55,486 nt of DNA from AAA164-E04 sp014239995 (GTDB lineage: Bacteria; Verrucomicrobiota; Verrucomicrobiia; Limisphaerales; AAA164-E04), in contig JAQWLM010000073.1 in NCBI GenBank assembly GCA_029247315.1, forward strand, positions 1 to 55,486, given 5' to 3'. This document shows, piece after piece, positions 44,900-55,122 of the stretch. Within the stretch, counting starts at the first letter, position 1. Each line of letters opens with the position of its first letter. The notes beneath the pieces are model-generated. The model was not told the DNA's origin. It ran no database searches and saw only the letters and a program-made list of their open reading frames with translations. A program made the translations under genes and the position numbers.

Positions 44900-47122
44900 C
44901 TAGATCCCCTGGATGATCGCATTCAGGGTGCTGCTGGGACGCATGGCGGCCGAGGCCCTGGCGTCATCAGGCTGATAATACCCCCCCGTATCGACGGCAG
45001 AACCCTGCACACTGATCAACTCTTCAAGGATCTGTTTTTCGCTTGCAGATAATTGCTGTGCAATGGGGGTAAAGATGTCCCTCAAGGCGGCATCTTCCTC
45101 CTGCGTGGCAAGCGCTTCAGCCCAGTAAAGAGCAATGTAAAAATGGCTCCCACGATTGTCGATACCACCCAACCGACGCGTGGGCGATTTATTTTCGGCA
45201 AGCAGTTTTTCCGTGGCTTTGTCCAGTGCGGCTCCAAGGATTCTCGCCTTGGGGTTCTCATGGGTGCTGCCAAGATGCTCAAGCGACACCGCCAGAGCAA
45301 GAAATTCTCCCAGGGAATCCCAGCGAAGGTAATTTTCCTGCTCAAACTGCTGAAAGTGCTTGGGTGCGGAACCACCCGCGCCTGTCTCAAACAGTCCACC
45401 CCCATTCATGAGCGGCACAATGGAAAGCATCTTGGCGCTGGTCCCCACCTCCAGTATTGGGAAAAGGTCGGTCAGGTAATCCCTCAGGACGTTGCCCGTC
45501 ACTGAAATGGTGTTTTCACCCCGTGCGATACGGGCCAGGGAAAAGCGGGTTGCCTCCACGGGCGGAAGAATACGGATATCAAGTCCCTCTGTTGCATGGT
45601 CGGCCAGGTAGGTATTGACCTTCTCAATCAATTGGGCGTCATGGGCACGATGCGCATCCAGCCAGAAAACAACTGGCCAAGCAGTGGCGCGCGCACGATT
45701 GACAGCCAGCTTGACCCAGTCGCGAATCGGCGCATCCTTGGTCTGACAACTGCGCCAGATATCCCCCTCCTCAACCGCGTGTTCCAGCAACACCTTTCCA
45801 GAGGCATCCGAGACACGGATACGGCCTTCCCCCGGGGCCTGAAAGGTCTTGTCATGTGAACCGTATTCCTCGGCCTTCTGGGCCATGAGTCCCACATTCG
45901 GCACGGTCCCCATCGTTGTCGGATCAAAGGCACCGTTTTCTCGGCAGAAATCAATCGTCGCCTCATAAACCCCCGCATAAGAGCTGTCCGGGATCACCGC
46001 CAGGGTATCCTCCAGTTGCCCCTCCGCATTCCACATCTGTCCTGAAGAACGAATCATCGCCGGCATGGAGGCATCGATAATCACATCGCTCGGGACGTGC
46101 AGGTTGGTGATACCCTTGTCGGAATTCACCATGGCCAGGCTCGGTCCCTGGGCAAAGATCGCTTCGATATCCGTTTCCATGCAAGCCCGGATCTCGGGTG
46201 GTAATTGATCCATGCGTGTCAACAGATCCCCGAAACCATTACGGAAATCAACACCGAGGGTATCGATTTCCGATGCATATTTGGTGGTGAAATCCTTGAA
46301 AAACACCTCCACACAGACTCCGAAGATAATTGGGTCACTCACTTTCATCATCGTGGCCTTCATGTGCAGGGAGAACAGCACCCCCTGCTCCCTGGCCCTT
46401 GCCATCTGTGTCTCCAGAAAGCCGACCAAGGCCTTGCGAGACATCATGCTGGCATCAATGATTTCCCCCGCCAGCAATGCGGTATCTTCTTTCAGAACCA
46501 CCACCTGGTCTTCCTGGTCGATGAATTCGATTTTAACGCAGGTCGCCTCGGAAACAGTCACCGACTGTTCATTCGACCGGAAATCCCCTTCACACATGGT
46601 GGCGACGCGGGTCCTGGAGTCCCTTGACCAGGAACCCATCGAGTGAGGATTGTTGCGTGCATAAGCCTTGACCGCCTGGGGTGCACGACGATCCGAGTTA
46701 CCCTCCCTGAGGACAGGGTTCACCGCACTTCCCTTGACCTTGTCATAACGCACCTTGATGGAACGTTCCTCATCGGATTGAGGTTCATCAGGATAATGAG
46801 GAAGGGCATACCCCTTTCCCTGCAGTTCTTCGATAGCTGCCTTCAATTGCGGGACGGATGCGCTGATATTGGGCAACTTGATGATGTTTGCTTCGGGTTT
46901 TTTGGCAAGATCTCCCAGCTCGGCAAGGGCGTCTCCGATACGCTGCCCAGGCTCAAGGTATTCGGGAAAGAGGGAGATGATACGTCCCGCCAGGGAAATG
47001 TCGCGAATCTCAACACGGACACCACAGTGCCGTGTAAAGTTCTGGATGATCGGAATCAGGGAATACGTCGCCAAGGCGGGTGCCTCGTCGGTCTTGGTGT
47101 AAATGATCGTCGGTTCAGACAT
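44900..47122 (-). CDS. icd: NADP-dependent isocitrate dehydrogenase, monomeric type
   Basis: 740 residues, the expected size of the monomeric 80-kDa enzyme. Family segments are TIIYTKTDEAPALATYSLIP at the start, EGNSDRRAPQAVKAYARNNP with the isocitrate-binding Ser/Arg region, the NADP-site DSSYAGVYEATIDFCRENGA, and GVDCLRQ-free end segments such as MNGGGLFETGAGGSAPKH. It oxidatively decarboxylates isocitrate to 2-oxoglutarate in the TCA cycle. The ATG at 47122 gives the normal N-terminus. An in-frame extension of 24 residues upstream is Cys-rich and unlike the family. Confidence 0.95.
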   Translation of the reverse strand: MSEPTIIYTKTDEAPALATYSLIPIIQNFTRHCGVRVEIRDISLAGRIISLFPEYLEPGQRIGDALAELGDLAKKPEANIIKLPNISASVPQLKAAIEELQGKGYALPHYPDEPQSDEERSIKVRYDKVKGSAVNPVLREGNSDRRAPQAVKAYARNNPHSMGSWSRDSRTRVATMCEGDFRSNEQSVTVSEATCVKIEFIDQEDQVVVLKEDTALLAGEIIDASMMSRKALVGFLETQMARAREQGVLFSLHMKATMMKVSDPIIFGVCVEVFFKDFTTKYASEIDTLGVDFRNGFGDLLTRMDQLPPEIRACMETDIEAIFAQGPSLAMVNSDKGITNLHVPSDVIIDASMPAMIRSSGQMWNAEGQLEDTLAVIPDSSYAGVYEATIDFCRENGAFDPTTMGTVPNVGLMAQKAEEYGSHDKTFQAPGEGRIRVSDASGKVLLEHAVEEGDIWRSCQTKDAPIRDWVKLAVNRARATAWPVVFWLDAHRAHDAQLIEKVNTYLADHATEGLDIRILPPVEATRFSLARIARGENTISVTGNVLRDYLTDLFPILEVGTSAKMLSIVPLMNGGGLFETGAGGSAPKHFQQFEQENYLRWDSLGEFLALAVSLEHLGSTHENPKARILGAALDKATEKLLAENKSPTRRLGGIDNRGSHFYIALYWAEALATQEEDAALRDIFTPIAQQLSASEKQILEELISVQGSAVDTGGYYQPDDARASAAMRPSSTLNAIIQGI

Positions 47123-47794
47123 GTCGTTGAATGTAAGGCTCGTTTTGCAAGAAACAGAACGTGCATTGCTACACTGTTTGCATGCGTTTGGCAAACCCCT
47201 TCATGTGTGGATGGTTGCATTACCTCTCGATGAAAAAGAAAAATGCGCACTGTAACAGTTCCCACACTCTGGAGAAGGGCTCATGGGACGGTTGGACTTT
47301 GCGTAGAGCTCTCCCTCACCCAAATGTTTTGTAAGATCTTCGAAAGGGCATCCATGACATCTGGAATACGCCATCAAGGGCTCTTCCATACCTGCTTGGA
47401 CTCGATCAATGGATCCACGTAATCGGGAATCACTCCAAAAGAATCCACGTATGCACCGTAAACGTGAACGATTTGAGAATTGGCCCCAGCAAATAAAGCT
47501 TCCATACCGATAAAAAAGCCAACTGGCTCAGGCAGCATCAGGCAGTCGCCACAGATTCAAAGGAATCATTTGTTTTTCCTGTTGCATGCAAGCCTTCCAA
47601 CTGCCCTCCCGGTAATCAGATACTACCATTGGAGATGACACCCCGTGTGTTGCCTTACCTTGTTGGTGGCATTCGAATCTTACGTAATCCTTGATGAACA
47701 AGGATGTTGCTGAAGATAGAACGGGTGATTGAGCCATTAAAAGCACCCCAGGCTTCTGAAAGTTCTTCATCACTCAGGCCGTCATAACGGCGCT
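47123..47794. other. Region between icd and the giant surface protein; small open frames only
   Basis: About 670 bases. On the minus strand a 47-codon frame (47655-47798, MKRRYDGLSDEELSEAWGAF) starts in an ATGA overlap with the stop of the giant gene. A 54-codon frame (47374-47538, EPVGFFIGMEALFAGANSQI) and a 57-codon Cys-containing frame ending at 47201 (SRCHGCPFEDL, PECGNCYSAH) follow. Each looks partly protein-like, but none has a recognised domain. They may be pieces of a decayed gene. Confidence 0.45.
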
Positions 47795-50700
47795 TCATTC
47801 AGCAATGTAGACGCGATAAAACTGATGACTTCCTGTCAGTGCCTCATTATCCATGAAGATGAAAGTACCATCAAAGGAACTCGCATGAATCAAGACGTTC
47901 CAGTTGATGAAATCATCCGACCCCTCAATCACAAAAGGGATATCAGGCACCGTCAGCACTTCAAATTGCAATCCCTCATTCTGGAGTGCCGCCCCTGTCA
48001 ACTCAAGGCCAACATCCAGATCGTAGCTGACATTCACCGTCCCAGTAACGCCACCCACACCATCAACGGCGATATAGTAAAGAGTTCCAGCTGTCACCGA
48101 AAAAGTGACACTGCTATCCTGTCCGTCAAATCCACTGTCATTATCGCAGGCCACTTCCTTCAAGGTGCTGAAGCTGCTTCCAGAGGAAGTGTAAACGCCC
48201 ATGACCGTGTCAAAGTCACTACCATCCGTGGTGATATTCAGGTTCCCATCTGCAGGGGCCTGATAGGCAAACCACTGCGAAGCACCACCTGCAATTCCGC
48301 AATGATCCGGTTCTCCCGCTTCCTTGGTGGCCCCGAATGTGTTGAAGATCTGCGACCCGGTAAAACCTGTGGCTAGTGAGGCGACCCGTTCCTTGAAGGG
48401 TTCTTCATCACCCAGGGGCTGCAGGGGAGAGGTATTCACCTGCAGGAATAGAAAGAGATCTGCAAATTTTTTCTGTGGTACAATTTCCCGTATAACACCA
48501 GCTTGGTCCTGTTCGCTGCTACGCCTTGGAACATTGACGGTACAGTCCGCCGATGGCGTGATGGCTTCTGAATTGATGCCCTGCACGACAATCCAGTAGG
48601 CTCCGGCATCTTCCGGTTGGGCAGAAGTTATGTCCCATGCTGTTCCGTTTGCACCGGGAATAGGCGCCCCATTGAGGAACCACTGGAGGGTGATCCCTTC
48701 CAGACTGCCGCTGATGGAGGTCCTCAACTGGTAGGGTTCACCTAGAGTCACCGAGTTTTTATCCGGACTGATACGGATACGGGGAAGCGGCACCTTGGTG
48801 GGGTCCAAGTCCCAGCTGAAGAGGATATTGCCACTTGCACCATCAAAGCCGTCGATGGCAATGAAATAATCCACACCAGCCTCAGCATTGAACTTCAGGG
48901 CACTGGTTGAGAAACCACCCAGGTCATCATCGTTTTCCAGCTCCGTCAATTGGATCAGTTCCAAGCCCACATAAACCGAGAGCAGGGTATCGAAACTCGA
49001 TCCCTCAAGTGAGAGCGTTGTGGGTCCGGTCTGTTCAGGGCGCCAGCGATACCAGATGGATGTACCCCCTGGCTTACCACCATGATTGGGTTCACCGGGT
49101 TCGAAGGTAGCACCGACATTGGAGGCACGCACCTCGCCCACATTACCGCTGATGGAGGTTGCATCAACGAACTGATCTCCACCATTGACCTGTGGCCAAT
49201 CCAATGAAAGTACAACGGGATCCGTCAGGAGAGTCGCGTCCTCGTTTTCTGCTCGAAGAAGGTAACTTCCCGAATTGCTTCTTGTCAGTCCAGGAAGAAT
49301 GGGCAGCGTCGCCTGGTTGGCACCTTGCAGTAATATACCGTTCAGGAACCAACGAAAATCCGGGGGTTCTTCCGTGGTGATACCAAAATCAAGGGTCAAT
49401 TCAGATCCAGTTGGGAGCACCGCATCGGACAAGGCATTGGAGGCCACGGGCGGACGATAGGGATCCACCTCGATGACAGAATCCAGCTCCCAACTGAACA
49501 GGATATTTCCAAACACCCCGTCAAAACCATCGATGGCAATGAAGTAGTCCACACCAGCCTCAGCATTGAATTGAAGGGCGCTGGTGCTGAATCCTCCACG
49601 GTCATCGTCAGACTTTAACGCTACCAACTGATCAAGGGATGTGCCGGTGTAAACCGAGAGCAGGGTATCAAAACTCGATCCCTGCAGGGAGAGGGTTGCG
49701 ACCCCGTTATTTAGGGGATTCCATCGATACCAGATGGACTTGCCTCCTCGTTTGCCCACGTGCATGGGCTCATCGTTTTCAAAGGTGGCATCGATGTTGG
49801 TCGCACGCACTTCACCTTTATCTCCGCTGATGAGGGTCGCCTCATCAAACTGGTCTCCACCCTCAAGAACCAACCAGTCGAGACTGACAATCACCGGGTC
49901 CAATAGCAATGCACCCTCTGCATTCTTGGCCTGCAGGACATAGCTCCCAGAGTTGGCTCGACTGACTGCAGGTTGCAAGGGAAAGTTGCTTTGATTGGCG
50001 GCATCCAGGACCTCGCCATTCAAAAGCCATTGATAACGTATGGGCTCTGTACCTGTAACGACATAATCCAGGGACAACTCCGTGCCTGACTGGACGTAGA
50101 TATCCTCCAGACGGTTTTCAGCAAGAGGGACCACACCAGGAGCACTCTGGAGTTTGAGGACAGCCGTGGTGGTTTGACCGTCCTCATCCGAGACTGAAAA
50201 ATCCAGGCGGGCAAGAGGAACCGTCTCATTCAGTTTGCCACTCACCATCAAACCCCTGTCTCCGACAATTTCTGTTGTCACGGATTCCCGGTCCAGCAAG
50301 TCACGTGCAGGTTTTCCGAGAGTTCGAGCCTCGACCTTGATCTTAAGATCCGGCATGGCTGTTGTATCATCCCAGATACGCGCTACAAATCTGAAACTTC
50401 GACCTTCATCGCCGAAAAGCTCTGGAGAAGGATTGTCAAAAGAGAGAATATCAGGCGGCAATGAACCTTTTTCTCTCTGATAAATGCTGATTTGTACGCG
50501 ATGGATGACCTCGTAAAAACCATCACTCACACTGATTTCAAGGTCAACATCCCCACTGGCATCACGGACAGGAGGAATGATCAATTCCCTTCCAGATGGC
50601 ACGACACGGATTTCAAGATTCGCAACATCGATAAGCTCAAGGTTACTGCTTGAAATGGAGACTTCCAACTCGTCCACCGGGACTTGATCATCACTCAGCT

Positions 50701-53700
50701 CCAAATCAATGACGATCAGTTCATTTTCAAAAAAACGCAATGAGGCTGGCACCCGAACCAGCGGTGGTGTATTCACTTCCTTGACTTTCAGAGTGACGGT
50801 TCCAATGGCTAAATCTCCATCTTTGTCCGCGATGGAGTAGGTGAAATGATCGACACCATGGTAATTGGCAACAGGCACATAGGTAAAGGTACCATCGGAG
50901 TCCATCCTCAGGGCACCGTGCTTCGGTTGCGTATTCTCGGTAACGAACAACTCCCCACCATCCCCCCCGAGGTTGTCATTTAAAAGCACACCCGCGGACA
51001 GGGGAATGTTCAATCGGGTGTTCGCATCCAAGGCATAGGAATCATCCACCGCGATGGGGAAATCATTCTGATTCAGGACAACAAGGGTGACCGTAGCGAT
51101 GTCGGTATCCCCATCCGAGTCAGCAATGGAATAGACAAAACTGTCGACTCCGCTGAAGTCCTGTTCTGGCGTGTAGGAAAAAGAACCTTCCCCGTTGAGA
51201 ATCAGTGCACCATGGGATGGCCCGGTTACTTTTGTGGCAACCAGTTCACCCCCGTCACCTCCCGGTTCATCGTTGGCCAGGACTCCCAGGCGACTTGCCA
51301 TATCCATGCTGTCGTCATCCTCCCCTTCAATGGGAGGTTCCGGTTCCCGGTAAAGCTCGATGGTGACGGTGAAGATGGCGGTCGTCCCTTGCTCATTCAT
51401 GATAGAGTAACTGAACGTGTCGGAACGACTGGAGTCACCCGTGGGCAGGTAACAGAAGCCACCATCCGTGTTGAGTGTCAGTCTCCCCTGACTCGGAGCG
51501 ATCTCCTCGGTGATCGTCGGATTTTCGGCATCTGCCGGAGCTTCACCAGGGAGTTCATCATGTTTCTCCATCTCGATTTTAACGGCCCTGATGACGGGCG
51601 TGATGACGACACTTCCACTCGCATCAATGAGAGTGTAGGTGGTTGTGTAGGTGAAAGCATCCTGTCCGAAAAAACCCCGGTTGGGAGTATAACAGAACCT
51701 TCCAATCGGTTCGGACTGTAGACTACCCTGACGGGGGGGCATGTTTCCCGGATCGGGTGCTTGCTCGCCTTCTCCCCCCTGGTCATTCGGGGGCATGGTG
51801 AAAGCCTGATCTTCGATAAGCTGGTAACGATCGTCCCTGGCAATCGGAAGGTCATTCACCGAAGCCACTGTAAGCCGGACCTTGGCCGTGGCACGGCTCC
51901 CGTTGCTGTCGCTGATGGTATAGGAAAAGGCATCTTCACCATGGTAATCCAGCCTTGGAACATAGTTAAAGCTGCCATCGGGCTCCATCCGCAAGCTACC
52001 GTGTTCCGGCCGAGTGTGTTCAGTGACAGACAGTCTGCCACCATCACCTCCGATGGAATCGTTGGCAAGCACCCCTGCTGCAGTCGAGATACTCAGCTGG
52101 GCATCTTCCTCCACCTTGTAGGGATCGTTAACAGCGACAGGAAAGTCATCCACTGGATGGACCGTGAGGGTGACCTCAGCCGTGTAATGAGTCCCATCCT
52201 GGTCTGCGACGGCATACACAAAAACATCCTCACCATTGAAATCTAGATTTGGAATGTAGCTAAAACTACCATCCGCGTTCAGCGTCAGGGCACCATGCAA
52301 GGGTTGCGTATGTTCGATAACGGACAGTTTCCCACCATCTCCACCGCCCACATCGTTCGCAAGCACCCCACGGCCTGCAAGCACCGTCAGGGTCTTATCC
52401 TCCTGAATGACATAGAAATCGTTGGACATTACGGGACGTTCATCCTGAGGAAGAACCATAATGATGACCTTGGCCGTCGCACGGCTTCCGTCGCTATCGG
52501 TGATCGAGTAGGTGAAGGCATCTTCTCCATGATAATCCTTCTGGGGAACATAGACAAAACTACCATCCGGCTCCAAACGGGCAGCACCATGCTGCGGTTG
52601 AGCATTTATGACGGCAGATAATCTGCCACCATCTCCTCCGATGGAATCGTTGAGGAGCACCCCTGCGGCATTCGAGATGCTCAGTTGGACATCTTCATCC
52701 ACCTCGTAGGCATCGTTGACAGCAAGAGGGAGGTCATCCACTGGATGGACCGTGAGGGTGACTTCAGCCGTGTAGTGAGTCCCATCCTGGTCTGCGATGG
52801 CATACACAAAAACATCCTCACCAAAAAAATTCGGCCTTGGAGTATAGCTGAAACTGCCATCGGGTGCCACGCGCAGTGTCCCGTTCTGCGGCTGTGTGTT
52901 TTCTATGACAGCTAACTGTCCGCCATCCCCTCCAATGGCGTCGTTTGCAAGCACCCCTGCTGCGCTCGAGATAATCAGCTGGGCATCTTCATCCATTTCG
53001 TAAACATCATCCGCCATCAAGGGAACGTCATGCACCGGATGGACCGTGATCGCCACTGTCGCGGTGTCCGCGTCCCCATCGCTGTCGGTGATGTTGTAGG
53101 TGAAGACATCTTCTCCGTTAAAATCCAGGTTTGGAATGTAGGTGAACCCCCCGAACAGGTCCAGTGTCAGGGTTCCATGACTTGGGTCGACGACCTTCGT
53201 CGCCGCCAGGGTTCCACCGTCTCCACCCACGTTGTCGTTGATAAGGACACCTCTGCCGGCAGACACCGTCAGGGTGTTGTCCTCATTCACTGTGTAGTCA
53301 TCGCTCATCGCTGCCGGAAGGTCATCTACCGGTTGGACCGTGAGGATGACCTTGGCCGAGGAAGTCACTGGAGCACTGTCGTCAGCATATTCGCTGTCCA
53401 CAATGCTGTATGTAAAAAAATCTTCACCGTTAAAATCCAAATTTGGAGTGTAACGGAAACCTCCATTGGGCTGGATGGAGACAGATCCATTCTGGGGTGC
53501 AGTACTTGATACAAGCGTCAGCAAGCCTGCATCACCTCCAACCGAATCGTTGTTGAACAGACCCGCGGCGGCTGACACATTCAACTGGCTATCTTCATTC
53601 AACACGTAAGCGTCGTTCAAGGCAGTGGGCGGGTTACTTGCCGTTGGGTCATACACCTCGATGATCCTTGAGGTACTAACACCATTACCGGCGGCGTCCG

Positions 53701-54502
53701 TCGCCGTATATGTCAGGACATAGCTACCCAAGGCATTCGGATTAACCTGCCCTCCGATCGAGACAGGCAGCACCCCATCCACCAAATCGCTGGCCGATGC
53801 TTCAAGGCCGGTGAACCGGGTTCCCAGGGGATGCCGGATGACTGTATGGCCTTCGACTTTAAGCTCTGGTGAAACACGATCGGGACCAGCAGTGATACGG
53901 ACGGCAAAATTGGCCACTTTACCTTGGATCTGACGTAAGCTCCAACCGCCATCATTGATCCACAAATCATTAAAGCTGCTTCCCACTTCAGGAGGGTTAC
54001 GGAGCTTGAGCCCTACGGTTTGAGTTGGATTGAAGTCACTGAACTGAACGGTGAGCGTCACACTATTTCCAGGAATCAGAACACTTAGTGGAGCTATGGT
54101 GAGCGTCGCGGCACCTGTCTCCAGAGCAATGGGGGCGCTCTCATAAAGCAGGGAAAGAGGCGTCTTTGCTCCGGAAGCACCGATTGCTGGGCCATCATTG
54201 TTACGCAGTCGTACGACGATCTTTCCCGCCTTTTCATCTGAAAAATACTCCAACCTGAGCGCTGTCACGATGATGGGGGAGGCTACCTGAGCAAAGCGAA
54301 CCTCGTCCCCAAACTCTCTTGTGGAATCACTTGGCGCATAAGTTCCTGAGCTTTCACCTGTGGAATTGCCATAGATGACTTCGTCAAATTCCAAGGCGTA
54401 CGTGACATCTATCGAAGTCAGGGCCAGGATTGCTATCAACGGAGCTACCAACCAAGGCCTGCAACCGTTGCGGCTATTTTTGCTCATTGGATTTGATTTC
54501 AT
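47795..54502 (-). CDS. Giant exported surface protein with tandem cadherin-like repeats and pre-peptidase C-type modules
   Basis: About 2,235 residues. A signal peptide (WLVAPLIAILALTSIDVTYA) precedes a beta-sandwich and an HYR/DUF5011-like Ig domain (LGSYVLTYTATDAAGNGVST). Ten tandem units of about 95 residues follow (DNA about 53640-50770), each with the pattern DDxYxxxEDxxLxxxxxxGVLxNDxxGGDGG, then HG.L...DGSF.Y.P, then DxFxYxIxDxDG. These are cadherin-like/VCBS-type repeats with calcium-binding Asp clusters. Units 7 and 8 are degenerate. After a linker come Ig-like domains alternating with three pre-peptidase C-like modules (FDTLLSVYTG, GVDYFIAIDGFDG). The C-terminal domain (FVIEGSDDFINWNVLIHASS) is a tail common in verrucomicrobial exported proteins. 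Its likely role is adhesion or matrix structure. The start is taken at the ATG at 54502, and 54487 is also possible. Confidence 0.87.
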   Translation of the reverse strand: MKSNPMSKNSRNGCRPWLVAPLIAILALTSIDVTYALEFDEVIYGNSTGESSGTYAPSDSTREFGDEVRFAQVASPIIVTALRLEYFSDEKAGKIVVRLRNNDGPAIGASGAKTPLSLLYESAPIALETGAATLTIAPLSVLIPGNSVTLTVQFSDFNPTQTVGLKLRNPPEVGSSFNDLWINDGGWSLRQIQGKVANFAVRITAGPDRVSPELKVEGHTVIRHPLGTRFTGLEASASDLVDGVLPVSIGGQVNPNALGSYVLTYTATDAAGNGVSTSRIIEVYDPTASNPPTALNDAYVLNEDSQLNVSAAAGLFNNDSVGGDAGLLTLVSSTAPQNGSVSIQPNGGFRYTPNLDFNGEDFFTYSIVDSEYADDSAPVTSSAKVILTVQPVDDLPAAMSDDYTVNEDNTLTVSAGRGVLINDNVGGDGGTLAATKVVDPSHGTLTLDLFGGFTYIPNLDFNGEDVFTYNITDSDGDADTATVAITVHPVHDVPLMADDVYEMDEDAQLIISSAAGVLANDAIGGDGGQLAVIENTQPQNGTLRVAPDGSFSYTPRPNFFGEDVFVYAIADQDGTHYTAEVTLTVHPVDDLPLAVNDAYEVDEDVQLSISNAAGVLLNDSIGGDGGRLSAVINAQPQHGAARLEPDGSFVYVPQKDYHGEDAFTYSITDSDGSRATAKVIIMVLPQDERPVMSNDFYVIQEDKTLTVLAGRGVLANDVGGGDGGKLSVIEHTQPLHGALTLNADGSFSYIPNLDFNGEDVFVYAVADQDGTHYTAEVTLTVHPVDDFPVAVNDPYKVEEDAQLSISTAAGVLANDSIGGDGGRLSVTEHTRPEHGSLRMEPDGSFNYVPRLDYHGEDAFSYTISDSNGSRATAKVRLTVASVNDLPIARDDRYQLIEDQAFTMPPNDQGGEGEQAPDPGNMPPRQGSLQSEPIGRFCYTPNRGFFGQDAFTYTTTYTLIDASGSVVITPVIRAVKIEMEKHDELPGEAPADAENPTITEEIAPSQGRLTLNTDGGFCYLPTGDSSRSDTFSYSIMNEQGTTAIFTVTIELYREPEPPIEGEDDDSMDMASRLGVLANDEPGGDGGELVATKVTGPSHGALILNGEGSFSYTPEQDFSGVDSFVYSIADSDGDTDIATVTLVVLNQNDFPIAVDDSYALDANTRLNIPLSAGVLLNDNLGGDGGELFVTENTQPKHGALRMDSDGTFTYVPVANYHGVDHFTYSIADKDGDLAIGTVTLKVKEVNTPPLVRVPASLRFFENELIVIDLELSDDQVPVDELEVSISSSNLELIDVANLEIRVVPSGRELIIPPVRDASGDVDLEISVSDGFYEVIHRVQISIYQREKGSLPPDILSFDNPSPELFGDEGRSFRFVARIWDDTTAMPDLKIKVEARTLGKPARDLLDRESVTTEIVGDRGLMVSGKLNETVPLARLDFSVSDEDGQTTTAVLKLQSAPGVVPLAENRLEDIYVQSGTELSLDYVVTGTEPIRYQWLLNGEVLDAANQSNFPLQPAVSRANSGSYVLQAKNAEGALLLDPVIVSLDWLVLEGGDQFDEATLISGDKGEVRATNIDATFENDEPMHVGKRGGKSIWYRWNPLNNGVATLSLQGSSFDTLLSVYTGTSLDQLVALKSDDDRGGFSTSALQFNAEAGVDYFIAIDGFDGVFGNILFSWELDSVIEVDPYRPPVASNALSDAVLPTGSELTLDFGITTEEPPDFRWFLNGILLQGANQATLPILPGLTRSNSGSYLLRAENEDATLLTDPVVLSLDWPQVNGGDQFVDATSISGNVGEVRASNVGATFEPGEPNHGGKPGGTSIWYRWRPEQTGPTTLSLEGSSFDTLLSVYVGLELIQLTELENDDDLGGFSTSALKFNAEAGVDYFIAIDGFDGASGNILFSWDLDPTKVPLPRIRISPDKNSVTLGEPYQLRTSISGSLEGITLQWFLNGAPIPGANGTAWDITSAQPEDAGAYWIVVQGINSEAITPSADCTVNVPRRSSEQDQAGVIREIVPQKKFADLFLFLQVNTSPLQPLGDEEPFKERVASLATGFTGSQIFNTFGATKEAGEPDHCGIAGGASQWFAYQAPADGNLNITTDGSDFDTVMGVYTSSGSSFSTLKEVACDNDSGFDGQDSSVTFSVTAGTLYYIAVDGVGGVTGTVNVSYDLDVGLELTGAALQNEGLQFEVLTVPDIPFVIEGSDDFINWNVLIHASSFDGTFIFMDNEALTGSHQFYRVYIAE

Positions 54503-55122
54503 CGATTTAAAAATACTGATTCGATATCCCTTTAATTTACCAATACTTTGTAATGGCGTCGAGCTTGATCCCAGCCAGTTATCAAGAGTAAAGTCTTTTT
54601 CTTGCAGTAAATCGTTCATTAGAAACAGGAATAAATGCACACAGTGCTTACCCGCTGATACGTCATGCAAACCTGATCATTTCCGTGATTCTCTCTTGAT
54701 TGGAACCTTTTTTCGACAATCAAAAGGAACACGATACCAATTTGAATTTCATGTTTTTAGATCTCCCAATCTAAAGGTTTGCAAGTGGAACGCACCGCGC
54801 ATGAAAAACCATACTTCCGATAAAAGCCCGAGACCCTGTTTGGAGTGGCATCCTTCAATTACCGACACCGTATCAAACAAGGACCATGAATCGTAATCAG
54901 CCATGGAATGGTCGCCTGGCAGCAGCAAGAACCATTTAGACGACGATAACCCTGAACTGGAAACGGGGCGATAGGACGGTTGCCTCAGACCAGAGGGGAA
55001 ACCTTTTCCACTATTGGGAATGGCCAAGGTATTTGTTGGCGATGGTTTAAGCAAAAGGAGTCGAGGCATGCTTGATAATTAAACTCAAGGCTGGAATACT
55101 CCGAAGAACTGCGCAGGTGCAC
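54503..55122. other. Intergenic region upstream of the giant gene
   Basis: About 620 bases. Short frames occur on both strands, but none looks like a gene. It must contain the promoter of the giant gene. I could not find clear -35/-10 hexamers. Confidence 0.5.

Noticed and set aside
50770..53640. CRISPR-like periodicity
   Set aside because: The roughly 290-base period is that of coding repeats in the giant protein, not short repeats with spacers.
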